Shown: in pieces, positions 50,492 to 58,689 of the stretch | How positions within the stretch are numbered: the first letter of the stretch is position 1 | Layout of the letters: each line of letters opens with the position of its first letter | From: Kofleriaceae bacterium | GTDB lineage: Bacteria; Myxococcota_A; Polyangia; Haliangiales; Haliangiaceae | DNA length: 64,000 bases | NCBI GenBank assembly: GCA_025357755.1 | Contig: JANXOP010000079.1 | Coordinates: 16,666-80,665 of the forward strand | Reading direction: 5' to 3' | Made by a program: the position numbers and the translations under genes | Notes under the pieces: generated by a model | What the model was told of the DNA's origin: nothing | The model's database searches: none | Seen by the model: only the letters and a program-made list of their open reading frames with translations

Positions 50492-52405
50492 CTAGGGAAC
50501 GGTCTTCGGTTCGCAATCGTCGAGAGGATTCTTCAAGCCCGTGACGCAGAACGGCAGCCGCTTCGCGTTGCACATCACGGCATCGCGCGAGCCATCGAAC
50601 ACGACCGTGACGCGGCCCTTGTAGTGCGGCGCGCGGCACTCGAGCTCGAGCTTGGTGCCGTATGGCTCCGATAACCGGGCCCCACTCGGGCCTCGGTACG
50701 TGAGCTTCTGGTACACGTTCGCTTCTGCCGGCCGCGTGAGGATCTCGACCGTGATCGTCTTCGGATGTGAGGGTGGAATCAGCGGCGCACCGGCATCGCG
50801 CGGCGCGTGGATCCCGGCATCGAGGCTCGTCGGGCCCGGTGTGTCTTCGGCATCGAGGGCGAGGCCGCCGTCGTCGACCTCGGCGATCAACCGTGCATCG
50901 CCGTGTGCGAGGCCGGCGTCCTCGTGTACCGCGATCAAGTGCGCGCGATCGTGCATCGCGTAGAACAGCGCACCGCCGCCTCCGCCGAGCAACAACAGCG
51001 CGAGGATCACGTACGGCCAGCGCCGCACCGGTTCGGCCGCGGCGTCGTCGTAGAGCTCGGGTGGCAGCAGCGTCGTGGGGCCTTGCGCGAACGCGGGCTC
51101 GTGTAGCTGGCGGGTCTCCTTGAGCGGGCGACGCGGCGGCAGGTTGGCCGGCGGATCGGTCCCGACCACGGGCGGCCTCGGCACCGGCGTGAGTAATGGA
51201 TCGTCCGCTCCAGGCGGCAGCTTCGGCAACGAGCTCGAGTTCTTGATGTGCTGCGTCACTTCGTCGAGTGCGGCGACGAGCTCGGCCATCGTCTGGTAGC
51301 GCTCTTCGCGCTTCTTCGCGAGCGCCTTCATGATCGAGAGCTCGAGCGATTTCGGGATCGAGAGATCGGGCCGGACCTGGCTCGGCGGCACGATCGGATC
51401 GAGCATCTGCATCGCGATCGTGCGCACGGTGCTGTCGCTCTTGTGTGGCGTCGTGCCGACCGTCAGCTCGTAGAGGATCGTGCCGAGCGCGTAGATATCG
51501 ACACGGCGATCGGTATCGCTACGGCCCGCCGCTTGTTCGGGCGCCATGTACTCCGGCGTGCCGAACACCGAGCCGACCCGCGTGAGGCGTGGACCTTCGG
51601 CCTTGCCTTCGATCGGCTGGACCTTCGCGATCCCGAAATCGACGATCTTGACGAAGTCGATGCGCTCGTCGCGATCGATGAGGAATACGTTCTCGGGCTT
51701 GAGATCGCGATGGACGATGCCCTTGTCGTGCGCCGCACCGAGTGCACGTCCGATCTGCTGTGCGATCGGGATCGCTTGCTCGGCCGGCATCGGCGCGCGG
51801 TCCTTGATCGCGCGCGCCAGCGTGACGCCGTCGACGTACTCCATCACCGAGTAGGTCATGCCATCGGGCGTGGTGCCGAAATCGGTGACATCGACGATGT
51901 TCGGGTGGCCGATGCGCGAGGCCGCCTTCGCCTCCTGGACGAAGCGCTTGATCGTCGCGGCATCGCGCATGACCTCGCGCTTGAGCACCTTGATCGCGAG
52001 CGGGCGCTCGATCACCGCATGGCGCGCCGCGAACACCACACCCATCCCGCCCTCGCCGATCTTGCGCTGGACGAAGTAGCGACCATCGAGCGTCTCGCCG
52101 ACGAGCCGATCGTATTCAGACGATGCGGGCTCGCGCCGCATCGTCTGGACCACGCTCGTGTGCGAGCGCTGCGCCGATATCGCGCGGATCTTGTTCGTCG
52201 TGTCGCCGACCCCGCTTTGGGTCGGCGTTCCGTCCGTGACGGTGTCGTGCGGCGGGCTCGTCTCGGGAGCATGCTGCGCCGACATGATCTCCGAAAGCAC
52301 CGTCGGCTTTTGCGCGACGCTGACATCGGAGAGCGGCTTACCGTCGTAGGGACAGAAGCCCGGCTCGGTGAACGAGCGCTGACACGCCGGGCATTGGAAG
52401 ATCAC
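50492..52405 (-). CDS. Ser/Thr protein kinase with N-terminal Zn ribbon
   Basis: A 637-residue kinase. It begins at a GTG overlapping the previous stop (GTGA). The N-terminal ribbon has C5, C8 and C18 with Asp21 in the fourth place (CPAC...CPYD), common in myxobacterial kinases. A linker of about 80 residues precedes the catalytic domain: YFVQRKIGEGGMGVVFAARH, AIKVLK, HRDLKPENV, VDFGIAK and GTPEYMAPEQ, all intact. The juxtamembrane region is proline-rich. One transmembrane helix follows (WPYVILALLLLGGGGGALFYAM) and then a C-terminal extracytoplasmic part with three cysteines (LELECRAP, AVMCNAKRLPFCV). It is the last gene of a PEGA-lipoprotein-kinase operon. Confidence 0.93.
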   Translation of the reverse strand: MIFQCPACQRSFTEPGFCPYDGKPLSDVSVAQKPTVLSEIMSAQHAPETSPPHDTVTDGTPTQSGVGDTTNKIRAISAQRSHTSVVQTMRREPASSEYDRLVGETLDGRYFVQRKIGEGGMGVVFAARHAVIERPLAIKVLKREVMRDAATIKRFVQEAKAASRIGHPNIVDVTDFGTTPDGMTYSVMEYVDGVTLARAIKDRAPMPAEQAIPIAQQIGRALGAAHDKGIVHRDLKPENVFLIDRDERIDFVKIVDFGIAKVQPIEGKAEGPRLTRVGSVFGTPEYMAPEQAAGRSDTDRRVDIYALGTILYELTVGTTPHKSDSTVRTIAMQMLDPIVPPSQVRPDLSIPKSLELSIMKALAKKREERYQTMAELVAALDEVTQHIKNSSSLPKLPPGADDPLLTPVPRPPVVGTDPPANLPPRRPLKETRQLHEPAFAQGPTTLLPPELYDDAAAEPVRRWPYVILALLLLGGGGGALFYAMHDRAHLIAVHEDAGLAHGDARLIAEVDDGGLALDAEDTPGPTSLDAGIHAPRDAGAPLIPPSHPKTITVEILTRPAEANVYQKLTYRGPSGARLSEPYGTKLELECRAPHYKGRVTVVFDGSRDAVMCNAKRLPFCVTGLKNPLDDCEPKTVP

Positions 52406-53580
52406 CGCTTTGCGTACAGCGACGTCTGGTAGAAGCTGTAGACGACGTTGTCGGCGGCGACGACAACGATCGGCTGGCCGTTGTAGCGGGTCGTGGTGAC
52501 CGCTCGGCCGAACAGATGATTCGAATCGCTATTCGGAATCTGCAGCGTGTCGGACGCCGTCGCCGCGATCGCGCCGCCGGTGACCGTATGCAGATCGACC
52601 GCACCGGCACCCGAGGTGCTGCCGTTCGCGCGGCTCGGATAGCCGAGCACGAGCACGCCCGAGCCATCGAACGTGTCGTACGCCGCGGCCCTGACGCCAG
52701 GTGCCGAGATGACCGAGCCCGCGAGCACGGGCGCCGCCGCCGTCGTGATGTTGACGAGCTGGACTGCACCGGTCGACGTAGAGGCGGTGTCGTACGCGGT
52801 GAGGATCGCGTACTTCGAGGCGCCTTCGGTGACGAGGTCGAGGTGGCCATTGTTCGCGGCCACCGGGCCCATGACCTTTGCCGTCGTCGGACCGATCGGG
52901 GCCGTGACCACGCATGCATCGAGCGCGGTCAGCGGATAGCCGAGCAACGCGCCGGTCTTCGTGTAGACCCACAACATCGTGCTGTCGATCGCGACAGCCG
53001 CCGGCGCGATGGCCGCGGCACCGTCCGTGAACAAGCAGCTCGTGACGGCGGTGCCCTTCGCCGAGAAGATATTGCCCGCGGTTGGACCCGTCGACGTCAC
53101 GCCGATGACGAGCTGCCCATTCGCGAAGGCGGTCGCGTCCGGCGTCGCGGGAGTTGGAATCTGTTGATCGAGGCTGAGCGCATCGGGCGAGCCACTCACC
53201 GCGACGACCGTCCCGACGTTCGAGTTATCGACGAGGACGACCTGCCCGACACCATCGAACAACACCGTGCCCTTCGAGGTCACCGAATCGATCGTGTGCG
53301 CGCCGAGCGTCTCGTTGTCGCCGAGATCCTGCGCGACGCCGCCCGGATCGAGCTTGAGCGTCGAGTAGTTACCCGAGCCCGAGGACAAGATCGCGATCTT
53401 GCCGCCGCTGGTCTCGGCCGGGAGCGTGACGCCCGCGAGCGAGACCCCGTACTCGGTAGCCTTGACGCCATCGGGTTTCTCGTTGCCACGCACGGTCGTC
53501 GTGTCGGAGAGGGCATCGAATTGCGACCAGCTGCACGCGCCGACAAGGCTCGTCGCAGCGAGGAAAAATAGTTTCTTCAC
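52402..53580 (-). CDS. Beta-propeller-like lipoprotein
   Basis: A 392-residue lipoprotein (LAATSLVGACS). The start is a GTG that overlaps the preceding stop, and the end overlaps the next GTG. Blades read GGKIAILSSGSGNYSTLKLD, GTVLFDGVGQVVLVDNSN, ATAFANGQLVIGVTS, GHLDLVTEGASKYAILTAYD, GSGVLVLGYPS and GQPIVVVAADNVVYSFY. They resemble FG-GAP or PQQ-like repeats in a seven-bladed propeller. No active-site motif is seen. It lies between a PEGA/TPR protein gene and a kinase gene, so it is a candidate extracellular ligand-binding partner of that kinase. Confidence 0.78.
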   Translation of the reverse strand: MKKLFFLAATSLVGACSWSQFDALSDTTTVRGNEKPDGVKATEYGVSLAGVTLPAETSGGKIAILSSGSGNYSTLKLDPGGVAQDLGDNETLGAHTIDSVTSKGTVLFDGVGQVVLVDNSNVGTVVAVSGSPDALSLDQQIPTPATPDATAFANGQLVIGVTSTGPTAGNIFSAKGTAVTSCLFTDGAAAIAPAAVAIDSTMLWVYTKTGALLGYPLTALDACVVTAPIGPTTAKVMGPVAANNGHLDLVTEGASKYAILTAYDTASTSTGAVQLVNITTAAAPVLAGSVISAPGVRAAAYDTFDGSGVLVLGYPSRANGSTSGAGAVDLHTVTGGAIAATASDTLQIPNSDSNHLFGRAVTTTRYNGQPIVVVAADNVVYSFYQTSLYAKR

Positions 53581-55037
53581 CAGTGCACCTCCATACCCAG
53601 GCCGGCATAGTTGGTATTGACCTGCGGCACGAGCGTGAGCGACTTCGCGTCGATCAACGCCGTCGACGGCGGGCCCTTGTCGCGGAGTGTGTAGTAGACC
53701 GCAGTCACGAGCGTGATCGCCGAGATCGCGAACGAGGCATCCGCGGCGATCGCGTAGATCTTGCCCTTCAAGAAGCGCGAGTCATTCGACGCTGGCGGGT
53801 GCGCCGAGGCGATCTCCTTGTTCAGATCGTCGTGCAGCTGGTTCGCCTGGAGGCCGAGGTAGACACCCGCGCCGCCGAACAGCGCGCCGACGACATACGC
53901 CACCACCGCATCGCTGCGGCTCGGCTTGGGCACGAGCGTCACCTTGATCTGGGTCTCTGCCTTCGCTTCGATCGTGATGCGGCGCTCGTACGGCTTCCAG
54001 CCTTCGCGCGTGACGAGGATGACGTGGTCGCCCTGCGGGACGCTGCGCAGACACGGACCGCGTTCGCACAGGATCTTGCCGTCGATCGCGATCTGCGAAT
54101 CCTCGATGCCGTAGCCGGTGACCGCGATCTTGCCGAGCGGCGAGCCCTTGATCGTGCCCTTCACCGCTTTGGTCTCACCCGGCGCTATGTCGATCGTCTC
54201 GGTGTACTCGTCGTAGCCCTCCTTCGAGATCCAGAACGTGTGCTTGCCCGGCTTGATCTGCTGCGACCACGGCGTCGAGCCGACCGCACCGATGCTCTTG
54301 TCGTCGATGAACACGTCCGACTTCGGGATATTCGACGCGATCTCGACCCACGCGAGGTAGTCCTCTTGCGCCATCGACGAGACGAACTGCACGAGCTTGG
54401 TCGGGTCCGCCGAGATCGTAGATTCGACGACCTTGTAGCCGCGCTTCTCGATGATCAGCTTGTGCTCGCCGTCGATCGAGCCGCTCCACGGCGTCGTCGC
54501 GAATGGGCCCTTCTTCTTGTCGTCGAGATAGATCGTCGCGTTCTGCGGCTCGGTCACGATGACGACGAGGCCGCGGACCTTCACGTCGCCGAGGTTCTGA
54601 ACTTCCTGAGACGGCGCAGCAGTCGTCGTCCCACTGCCCGATCCTGCACCGGCGCCTGCATCGAGGCGCTTGATCTCGTCCTCGAGGACGCCGACCGCCT
54701 TCTCGACATTCGCCTTGTCCTGCGCTTGGGGCTCCTCGGCGAGGTAGCGCTTGTAGAACTCGACGGCCTTCTTGTACGCCGCCACATCGGAGGTCTTCTT
54801 CCCCTTCATGTGGAAGCTGGCGCCGACGTTGTAGAGGAATTGCGGGAACGGCCGAGCCGCATACGCTTCCTGAAACCCCGCCGCTGCCTCGTCGAACTTG
54901 CCCGCGAGATATTCACTCTGCGCGGTATCGAACGAGGCCTGGGCCTTCTTTAAAGAGTCAGCACTCTGACCGAATGCCGAAGTCGTCGCGAGCATCGCCA
55001 CGGCGACACAGATCGCGAACAAGACGCGTGATTTCAT
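53577..55037 (-). CDS. TPR and triple-PEGA exported membrane protein
   Basis: A 486-residue protein from the ATG at 55037, preceded by a strong GGGGAG site. After a signal peptide (VLFAICVAVAMLATTSAFG) come TPR-like helices (about 20-110), a linker with a short GAGAGSGSG run, and then three PEGA-type repeats: GLVVIVTEPQNATIYLDDKKKGPFATTPWSGSIDGEHKLIIEKRGYKVVE, DVFIDDKSIGAVGSTPWSQQIKPGKHTFWISKEGYDEYTE, and IAVTGYGIEDSQIAIDGKILCERGPCLRSVPQGDHVILVTREGWKPYE. Two C-terminal helices lie near 385-400 and 430-450. It is the first gene of the operon with the lipoprotein and kinase. PEGA domains bind surface polysaccharide or peptidoglycan, so this operon may sense the cell wall (inference). Confidence 0.88.
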   Translation of the reverse strand: MKSRVLFAICVAVAMLATTSAFGQSADSLKKAQASFDTAQSEYLAGKFDEAAAGFQEAYAARPFPQFLYNVGASFHMKGKKTSDVAAYKKAVEFYKRYLAEEPQAQDKANVEKAVGVLEDEIKRLDAGAGAGSGSGTTTAAPSQEVQNLGDVKVRGLVVIVTEPQNATIYLDDKKKGPFATTPWSGSIDGEHKLIIEKRGYKVVESTISADPTKLVQFVSSMAQEDYLAWVEIASNIPKSDVFIDDKSIGAVGSTPWSQQIKPGKHTFWISKEGYDEYTETIDIAPGETKAVKGTIKGSPLGKIAVTGYGIEDSQIAIDGKILCERGPCLRSVPQGDHVILVTREGWKPYERRITIEAKAETQIKVTLVPKPSRSDAVVAYVVGALFGGAGVYLGLQANQLHDDLNKEIASAHPPASNDSRFLKGKIYAIAADASFAISAITLVTAVYYTLRDKGPPSTALIDAKSLTLVPQVNTNYAGLGMEVHW

Positions 55038-55076
55038 CAGCCAAGCTCCCCGCAGAGGCAGCCAGCTTATCACGCG

Positions 55077-55742
55077 TCAGGAGCAGAACGTGACGTTGGC
55101 CTCGACGGAATCGCGGGTCGTGCGGGTGCGATTGGCCGGGACCGCATCATCGGCATAGCCGAGCGCGAGGCCGAACAGGATCACGTCGGTCTCGGCGATC
55201 GGCAGCTCCTTGCGGAGTGGCTCGGGATACGCCGCGATCGCGGCCATCGGACAGGTCGCGACCCCGAGGGCCTCGCAGGCGGTCAGTACGTAGCCGAGCC
55301 AGATGCCGACGTCGACATACGCGTATGGACCGAGACGCTTGTCACAGGCGACGACCGCCATGTGGGGAGCGTCGAAGAACGCGTAGTTGCGCAGGAAGGC
55401 GTCGTACCGACCCATCTTGTCCTCTCGCGCGATGCCCATCTCTTTATAGAGCGCGGCGCCACAGTTCACGCGGTGCTGCTTGTACGGCGGCGGGTAATCG
55501 AGCGGGAACGGAATGGCCGGGCTCGGAAACCCGCCCTTCGCGGCCGCGACCGTTGCCTCGGCGAGCCGCTGGGTGATCGGCGGCTCGGTGACCGCGACCC
55601 GCCACGGCTGGATGTTGCACCAGCTCGGTGCGGCCTGCGCGGCCGCGAAGATCTTCGTCAGCGTCTCGCGCGGGACCGGATCCGGCTTGAACCCGCGGAC
55701 GCTGTGCCGGCCGCGCCAGAGCGCCTCCAGCTCGGCGATCAC
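55077..55742 (-). CDS. Nitroreductase-family protein
   Basis: A 221-residue FMN-dependent protein of the nitroreductase family: LWRGRHSVRGFKPDPVPRETLTKIFAAAQAAPSWCNIQPWRVAVTE at the N-terminus, then DAPHMAVVACDKRLGPYAYVDVGIWLGYVLTACEALGVATCPMAAIAAYPEPLRKELPI, and the end FGLALGYADDAVPANRTRTTRDSVEANVTF. It probably reduces nitro- or quinone-type substrates with NAD(P)H. The start is a GTG at 55742 overlapping the DUF971 stop by 1 nt, so the two genes are likely an operon. Confidence 0.93.
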   Translation of the reverse strand: MIAELEALWRGRHSVRGFKPDPVPRETLTKIFAAAQAAPSWCNIQPWRVAVTEPPITQRLAEATVAAAKGGFPSPAIPFPLDYPPPYKQHRVNCGAALYKEMGIAREDKMGRYDAFLRNYAFFDAPHMAVVACDKRLGPYAYVDVGIWLGYVLTACEALGVATCPMAAIAAYPEPLRKELPIAETDVILFGLALGYADDAVPANRTRTTRDSVEANVTFCS

Positions 55743-56041
55743 TACCGGGCCCTCTTGAGCTCTTTGAACCGGAAGATGCCGGTCGCGTGACCGTCGGAGA
55801 ACTGGATGCCGACCCCATAGTTACCGACGAGGTGCATGTCCTTGACGCTGATGTCCTCGGGCACGCTCTTCGGATCGAGGATGCGCTCGCCGGTCGCTTC
55901 GGACTGGCAGTTCGCGCACGTGCACTTGATCCGCAGCGCGCGGACCGGCCACGTGTCCTCGTCCTTCGGGTCGCCACCCTCTTCCCAGATGAATCGGATC
56001 TCTTGTTTACCGAGCCCGATAATCTCGACTGGCATGGGCAT
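55742..56041 (-). CDS. DUF971 protein
   Basis: A 99-residue protein. [65 protein letters not shown] is the DUF971 signature (gamma-butyrobetaine-hydroxylase N-terminal-like). A C-x-C-x2-C cluster (CTCANC) probably binds zinc. It may act in Fe-S or other metal chemistry; the role is unknown. The ATG at 56041 is favoured over 56035. It is divergent from the methyltransferase gene 19 nt away and overlaps the nitroreductase gene. Confidence 0.9.
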   Translation of the reverse strand: MPMPVEIIGLGKQEIRFIWEEGGDPKDEDTWPVRALRIKCTCANCQSEATGERILDPKSVPEDISVKDMHLVGNYGVGIQFSDGHATGIFRFKELKRAR

Positions 56042-56059
56042 GCCCGGCGTATAGCACTG

Positions 56060-57346
56060 ATGTACGGTGCCCGGGTGCCACCGCCGCGCCAGCGCCGCTC
56101 GCTCTCGATGCCCAAGATGCCGGGCAAGCTGCATCGCGATGGCGATTCGCATATCGCCCGGATCCTCGTCGACGCGCTGACCGCCGCGCAGACCGACAAG
56201 GAGACCGCCGAGACCTTCACGCACCCGTTCCACACCTACCCGGCGCGGCTCCACCCCGCGACCGCGCGCGTCCTCGTCGACCTGATCTCCGACGGTGCGG
56301 CCCGCGAGCAATGCCTCGTCGATCCGTTCTGCGGCTCCGGCACCACGCTCGTCGAGGCCCGCGCGAACGGCCTGCGCGTCGTCGGCAGCGACCTCAATCC
56401 GCTCGCCGTCATCGTCGCCCGCGCGAAGACCTGGACCGCACCTCCGCGCCGCCGGAGCCAGCTCCGCGAGACCGGCCACTCGATCGCCGGCAATGCGCTC
56501 CAGGCCGGCAAGGCCGCGCGCCGCGCCTCCTCGGACCCCGCCCCGCTGCGCAAGCCCAAGGGCTTCGATCCGAACGCTCGCGACCGCCGCCTCGCCGCCT
56601 GGTTCGCCCCGCACGTCCGCCGCGAGCTCGAGGACCTCGCGACCCGGATCGAAGACGTCCGCCAGGACGACCCCGAGATCGCGGGGGTCCTCCTCGGCTG
56701 TCTCTCGAGCATCCTCTACAAGGTCAGCTCGCGGACCAGCGACACCGACGCGACCTGGACCCAGCGCAACATCGGTCGCGGCTTCGCATCGCGCCTGTTC
56801 GTCCAGCGGGTCGATCTCTTGTATGCCGGGCTCAACGATCTCTCGAAAGTCCACGCGCCGATGCCCGAGATCCACGAGATGGATATCCGCCGGCTCGAGA
56901 CCATCGTCCCGAACGGCACCGCCGCCGGTGTCATCACCTCGCCGCCCTACGCTGGCACCTACGACTACGCCGAGCACCAACGCCTGCGCTTCGATTTCCT
57001 CGCGCTTCGCCATCGCGAGTTCGAGGACGGCGAGCTCGGCACCCGTCGCTCGTTCGAGAAGGATCCGACCGCAGCGCGCGCCAGCTGGAAGGCCGCCCTC
57101 GACGGCTTCGTCGGCAAGATCGCGGCAACCCTCGCCCCCGGCCGGCGCGCCGCGCTCGTGATCGGCGACTCCGTCGCGGCAGAACGGGCCATCTTCGCGC
57201 TCGACGACCTCCGAGATGCCGTGACCTCCGATCTCGTCCTCGAAGCCTGGGCCTCGCAGGAGCGGCCGTTTTTTGGCATCCACGAGCGCCGCGCGTTCGG
57301 CGACACGCCGAAGCGCGAGCACATCGTCGTGCTACGCCGAACCTAG
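56060..57346 (+). CDS. DNA (or tRNA-like) methyltransferase, SPPY type
   Basis: A 428-residue SAM-dependent methyltransferase starting at 56060 (MYGARV) or 56108 (MPKMPGK). It has motif [38 protein letters not shown] (about 90), and motif [12 protein letters not shown] (about 294). Between them lies a large helical region (about 125-290), probably the target-recognition part. I-before-IV order with SPPY suits N4-cytosine or N6-adenine methylation, or TRM11-type RNA methylation. No restriction enzyme gene is next to it; the neighbour is a truncated Uma2-family remnant, so it seems orphan. The end overlaps the remnant by 15 nt. Confidence 0.85.
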   Translation: MYGARVPPPRQRRSLSMPKMPGKLHRDGDSHIARILVDALTAAQTDKETAETFTHPFHTYPARLHPATARVLVDLISDGAAREQCLVDPFCGSGTTLVEARANGLRVVGSDLNPLAVIVARAKTWTAPPRRRSQLRETGHSIAGNALQAGKAARRASSDPAPLRKPKGFDPNARDRRLAAWFAPHVRRELEDLATRIEDVRQDDPEIAGVLLGCLSSILYKVSSRTSDTDATWTQRNIGRGFASRLFVQRVDLLYAGLNDLSKVHAPMPEIHEMDIRRLETIVPNGTAAGVITSPPYAGTYDYAEHQRLRFDFLALRHREFEDGELGTRRSFEKDPTAARASWKAALDGFVGKIAATLAPGRRAALVIGDSVAAERAIFALDDLRDAVTSDLVLEAWASQERPFFGIHERRAFGDTPKREHIVVLRRT

Positions 57347-57766
57347 CGGATCGCGATACACGTCTGCGAGCACGAGCTCGCAACCGATGGCAGCGATCGA
57401 GATCCGATCGATGGACTCGATGAACGTCCAGTCGGTACCCGTGCGCTGCCACAGCTCGGCGCGCTGCGCTTCGTGATCGAACAACACGGTCGCTTCGAGC
57501 GATGGAATCGCTCGGTAGTGGCGCAGCTTCTCGCCACGATCGTAGTCCGTGGTCGAAGGGCTGAGCACTTCGATCAAGACCTTCGGATTCGTGACGGTGT
57601 GACCCGTGCGATCGATCGGATCGGTCTCGAGGGCTCTCGTGGGCTTGGGGACGACGGGCGCCTTGTTCGGCTCGGGCGCTGCCGCCGGCGAGCCGGACCA
57701 TCCTGGCCATTGACCCCGACCGAACGATCCGGCCGCCAGCTGCCGCGGTTGCGTGCCGAAACGCAC
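57332..57766 (-). pseudogene. 5'-truncated Uma2-family endonuclease remnant
   Basis: A 144-codon frame. Its last 90 residues match the C-terminal part of Uma2-like (PD-(D/E)xK-fold) proteins: VTNPKVLIEVLSPSTTDYDRGEKLRHYRAIPSLEATVLFDHEAQRAELWQ. The N-terminal two-fifths of a normal Uma2 (about 100 residues, including the P-D-x-x-V aspartate) is absent. In its place are about 50 residues rich in Pro/Gly (GSPAAAPEPNKAPVVPKPTR) with no similarity. It is therefore probably an inactive fragment of a mobile family that occurs in many copies in such genomes. It converges with the methyltransferase gene and overlaps its end. Confidence 0.75.
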
Positions 57767-57803
57767 GGCTTGACCGATGGCTGTTGGAACTGCGGTTCAG
57801 TTG

Positions 57804-57820
57804 GGTTACGACTCGTAACC
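57804..57820. promoter_or_regulatory. Perfect 7-bp inverted repeat directly before a start codon
   Basis: GGTTACG-act-CGTAACC is a perfect 7-bp stem with a 3-nt loop. It ends at the base just before the ATG at 57821. There is no other ribosome-binding site, so the hairpin would cover the normal position. It may be an operator or a translation-control hairpin. Confidence 0.55.
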
Positions 57821-58663
57821 ATGAGGAAGCTGAGCCTGACGCTATTTTCCGTCGCTGTTGCCACCAGCGCTGTCGTCGCTTGCGGTAGCGATTCCGCTTC
57901 GACCTCCGATGCCAAGGCGATCGACGCGAAGGCGATCGACGCTAAGGTGTTCCTCGATGCCGCAGGCTCGGGCTCCGGATCGGGATCGGCGAACTACGAC
58001 TTTACGTGCTTCGGGCACACCGCGCCTGCGACGGCTGCTGCGAGCATCACGCTGTCGGGTACGAGTGATGAGTTCAAATTGTCCGCGCTCACCCCTCTGC
58101 CCAGCGTGACTGTCGAGACCTATAAGGCCGGTAACGCAACCGCCGTCAACACGGTTACCAGCGACGCGACCACCGGCGCATTCGCGACCGGTACCCTCGA
58201 TACGGGTGCATTGCCGTACTCCGCCTATCTTCGTGCTCTCAAGTCGGCCTTTCGGACGACGTACGTCTATCTGCCCAACCCGGCGATCGCGAACCTCTCG
58301 CAAATTCCTGTCCCGTTGCTCAGCAACGCGACATTCATGCAGGTTGAAGCCGCGCTGCAGGTGCATCAGGACGATGCGAACAAGGGCGTCTTGTTGTTGG
58401 CTATCGCCGATTGCACGCTCAAGCCGATCGCCGGCGCCACTGCGACTGCACACCAGGGCTCGACCAACATTGCGCTTACGGATCTCAGCATGTTCCTTCC
58501 CGGCACGTTTGCAGCTTTGAATGTTCCCGATGGTGAAGTTACCGTGGGAGGTTCCTACGGTTCGATGACGTTCCCGACCGTCACTATTCGTGCCTACAAA
58601 GCGCCGGCTGCAAGCGGCGAGGGTACGATCACGTCGACCGCCGTCGTTCCGGGCTTCTACTGA
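57821..58663 (+). CDS. Lipoprotein of unknown function
   Basis: A 280-residue lipoprotein (VAVATSAVVACG). A Ser/Ala/Asp/Lys-rich stretch (SASTSDAKAIDAKAIDAKVFLDAAG) and a GSGSGSGS linker precede a beta-rich domain of about 215 residues (ASITLSGTSDEFKLSALTPLPSVTVETYKAG...; TTYVYLPNPAIANLSQIPVPLLSNATFMQVEAALQVHQDDANKGVLLLAIADCTLKPIAGATATAHQG). The pattern resembles carboxypeptidase-regulatory-like (Ig/Cna-B-type) domains. Its base composition looks more AT-rich than its neighbours (ttgttgttggc, tttgcagctttgaatgttcc), so it may have been acquired. The start codon directly follows an inverted repeat. Confidence 0.75.
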   Translation: MRKLSLTLFSVAVATSAVVACGSDSASTSDAKAIDAKAIDAKVFLDAAGSGSGSGSANYDFTCFGHTAPATAAASITLSGTSDEFKLSALTPLPSVTVETYKAGNATAVNTVTSDATTGAFATGTLDTGALPYSAYLRALKSAFRTTYVYLPNPAIANLSQIPVPLLSNATFMQVEAALQVHQDDANKGVLLLAIADCTLKPIAGATATAHQGSTNIALTDLSMFLPGTFAALNVPDGEVTVGGSYGSMTFPTVTIRAYKAPAASGEGTITSTAVVPGFY

Positions 58664-58689
58664 TTCGAGCGTGGTAGTTTCCGCTCGCC

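Noticed and set aside
56060..57766. A complete restriction-modification system
   Set aside because: The Uma2-like gene lacks its N-terminal third, and Uma2 proteins are not established partners of this kind of methyltransferase.
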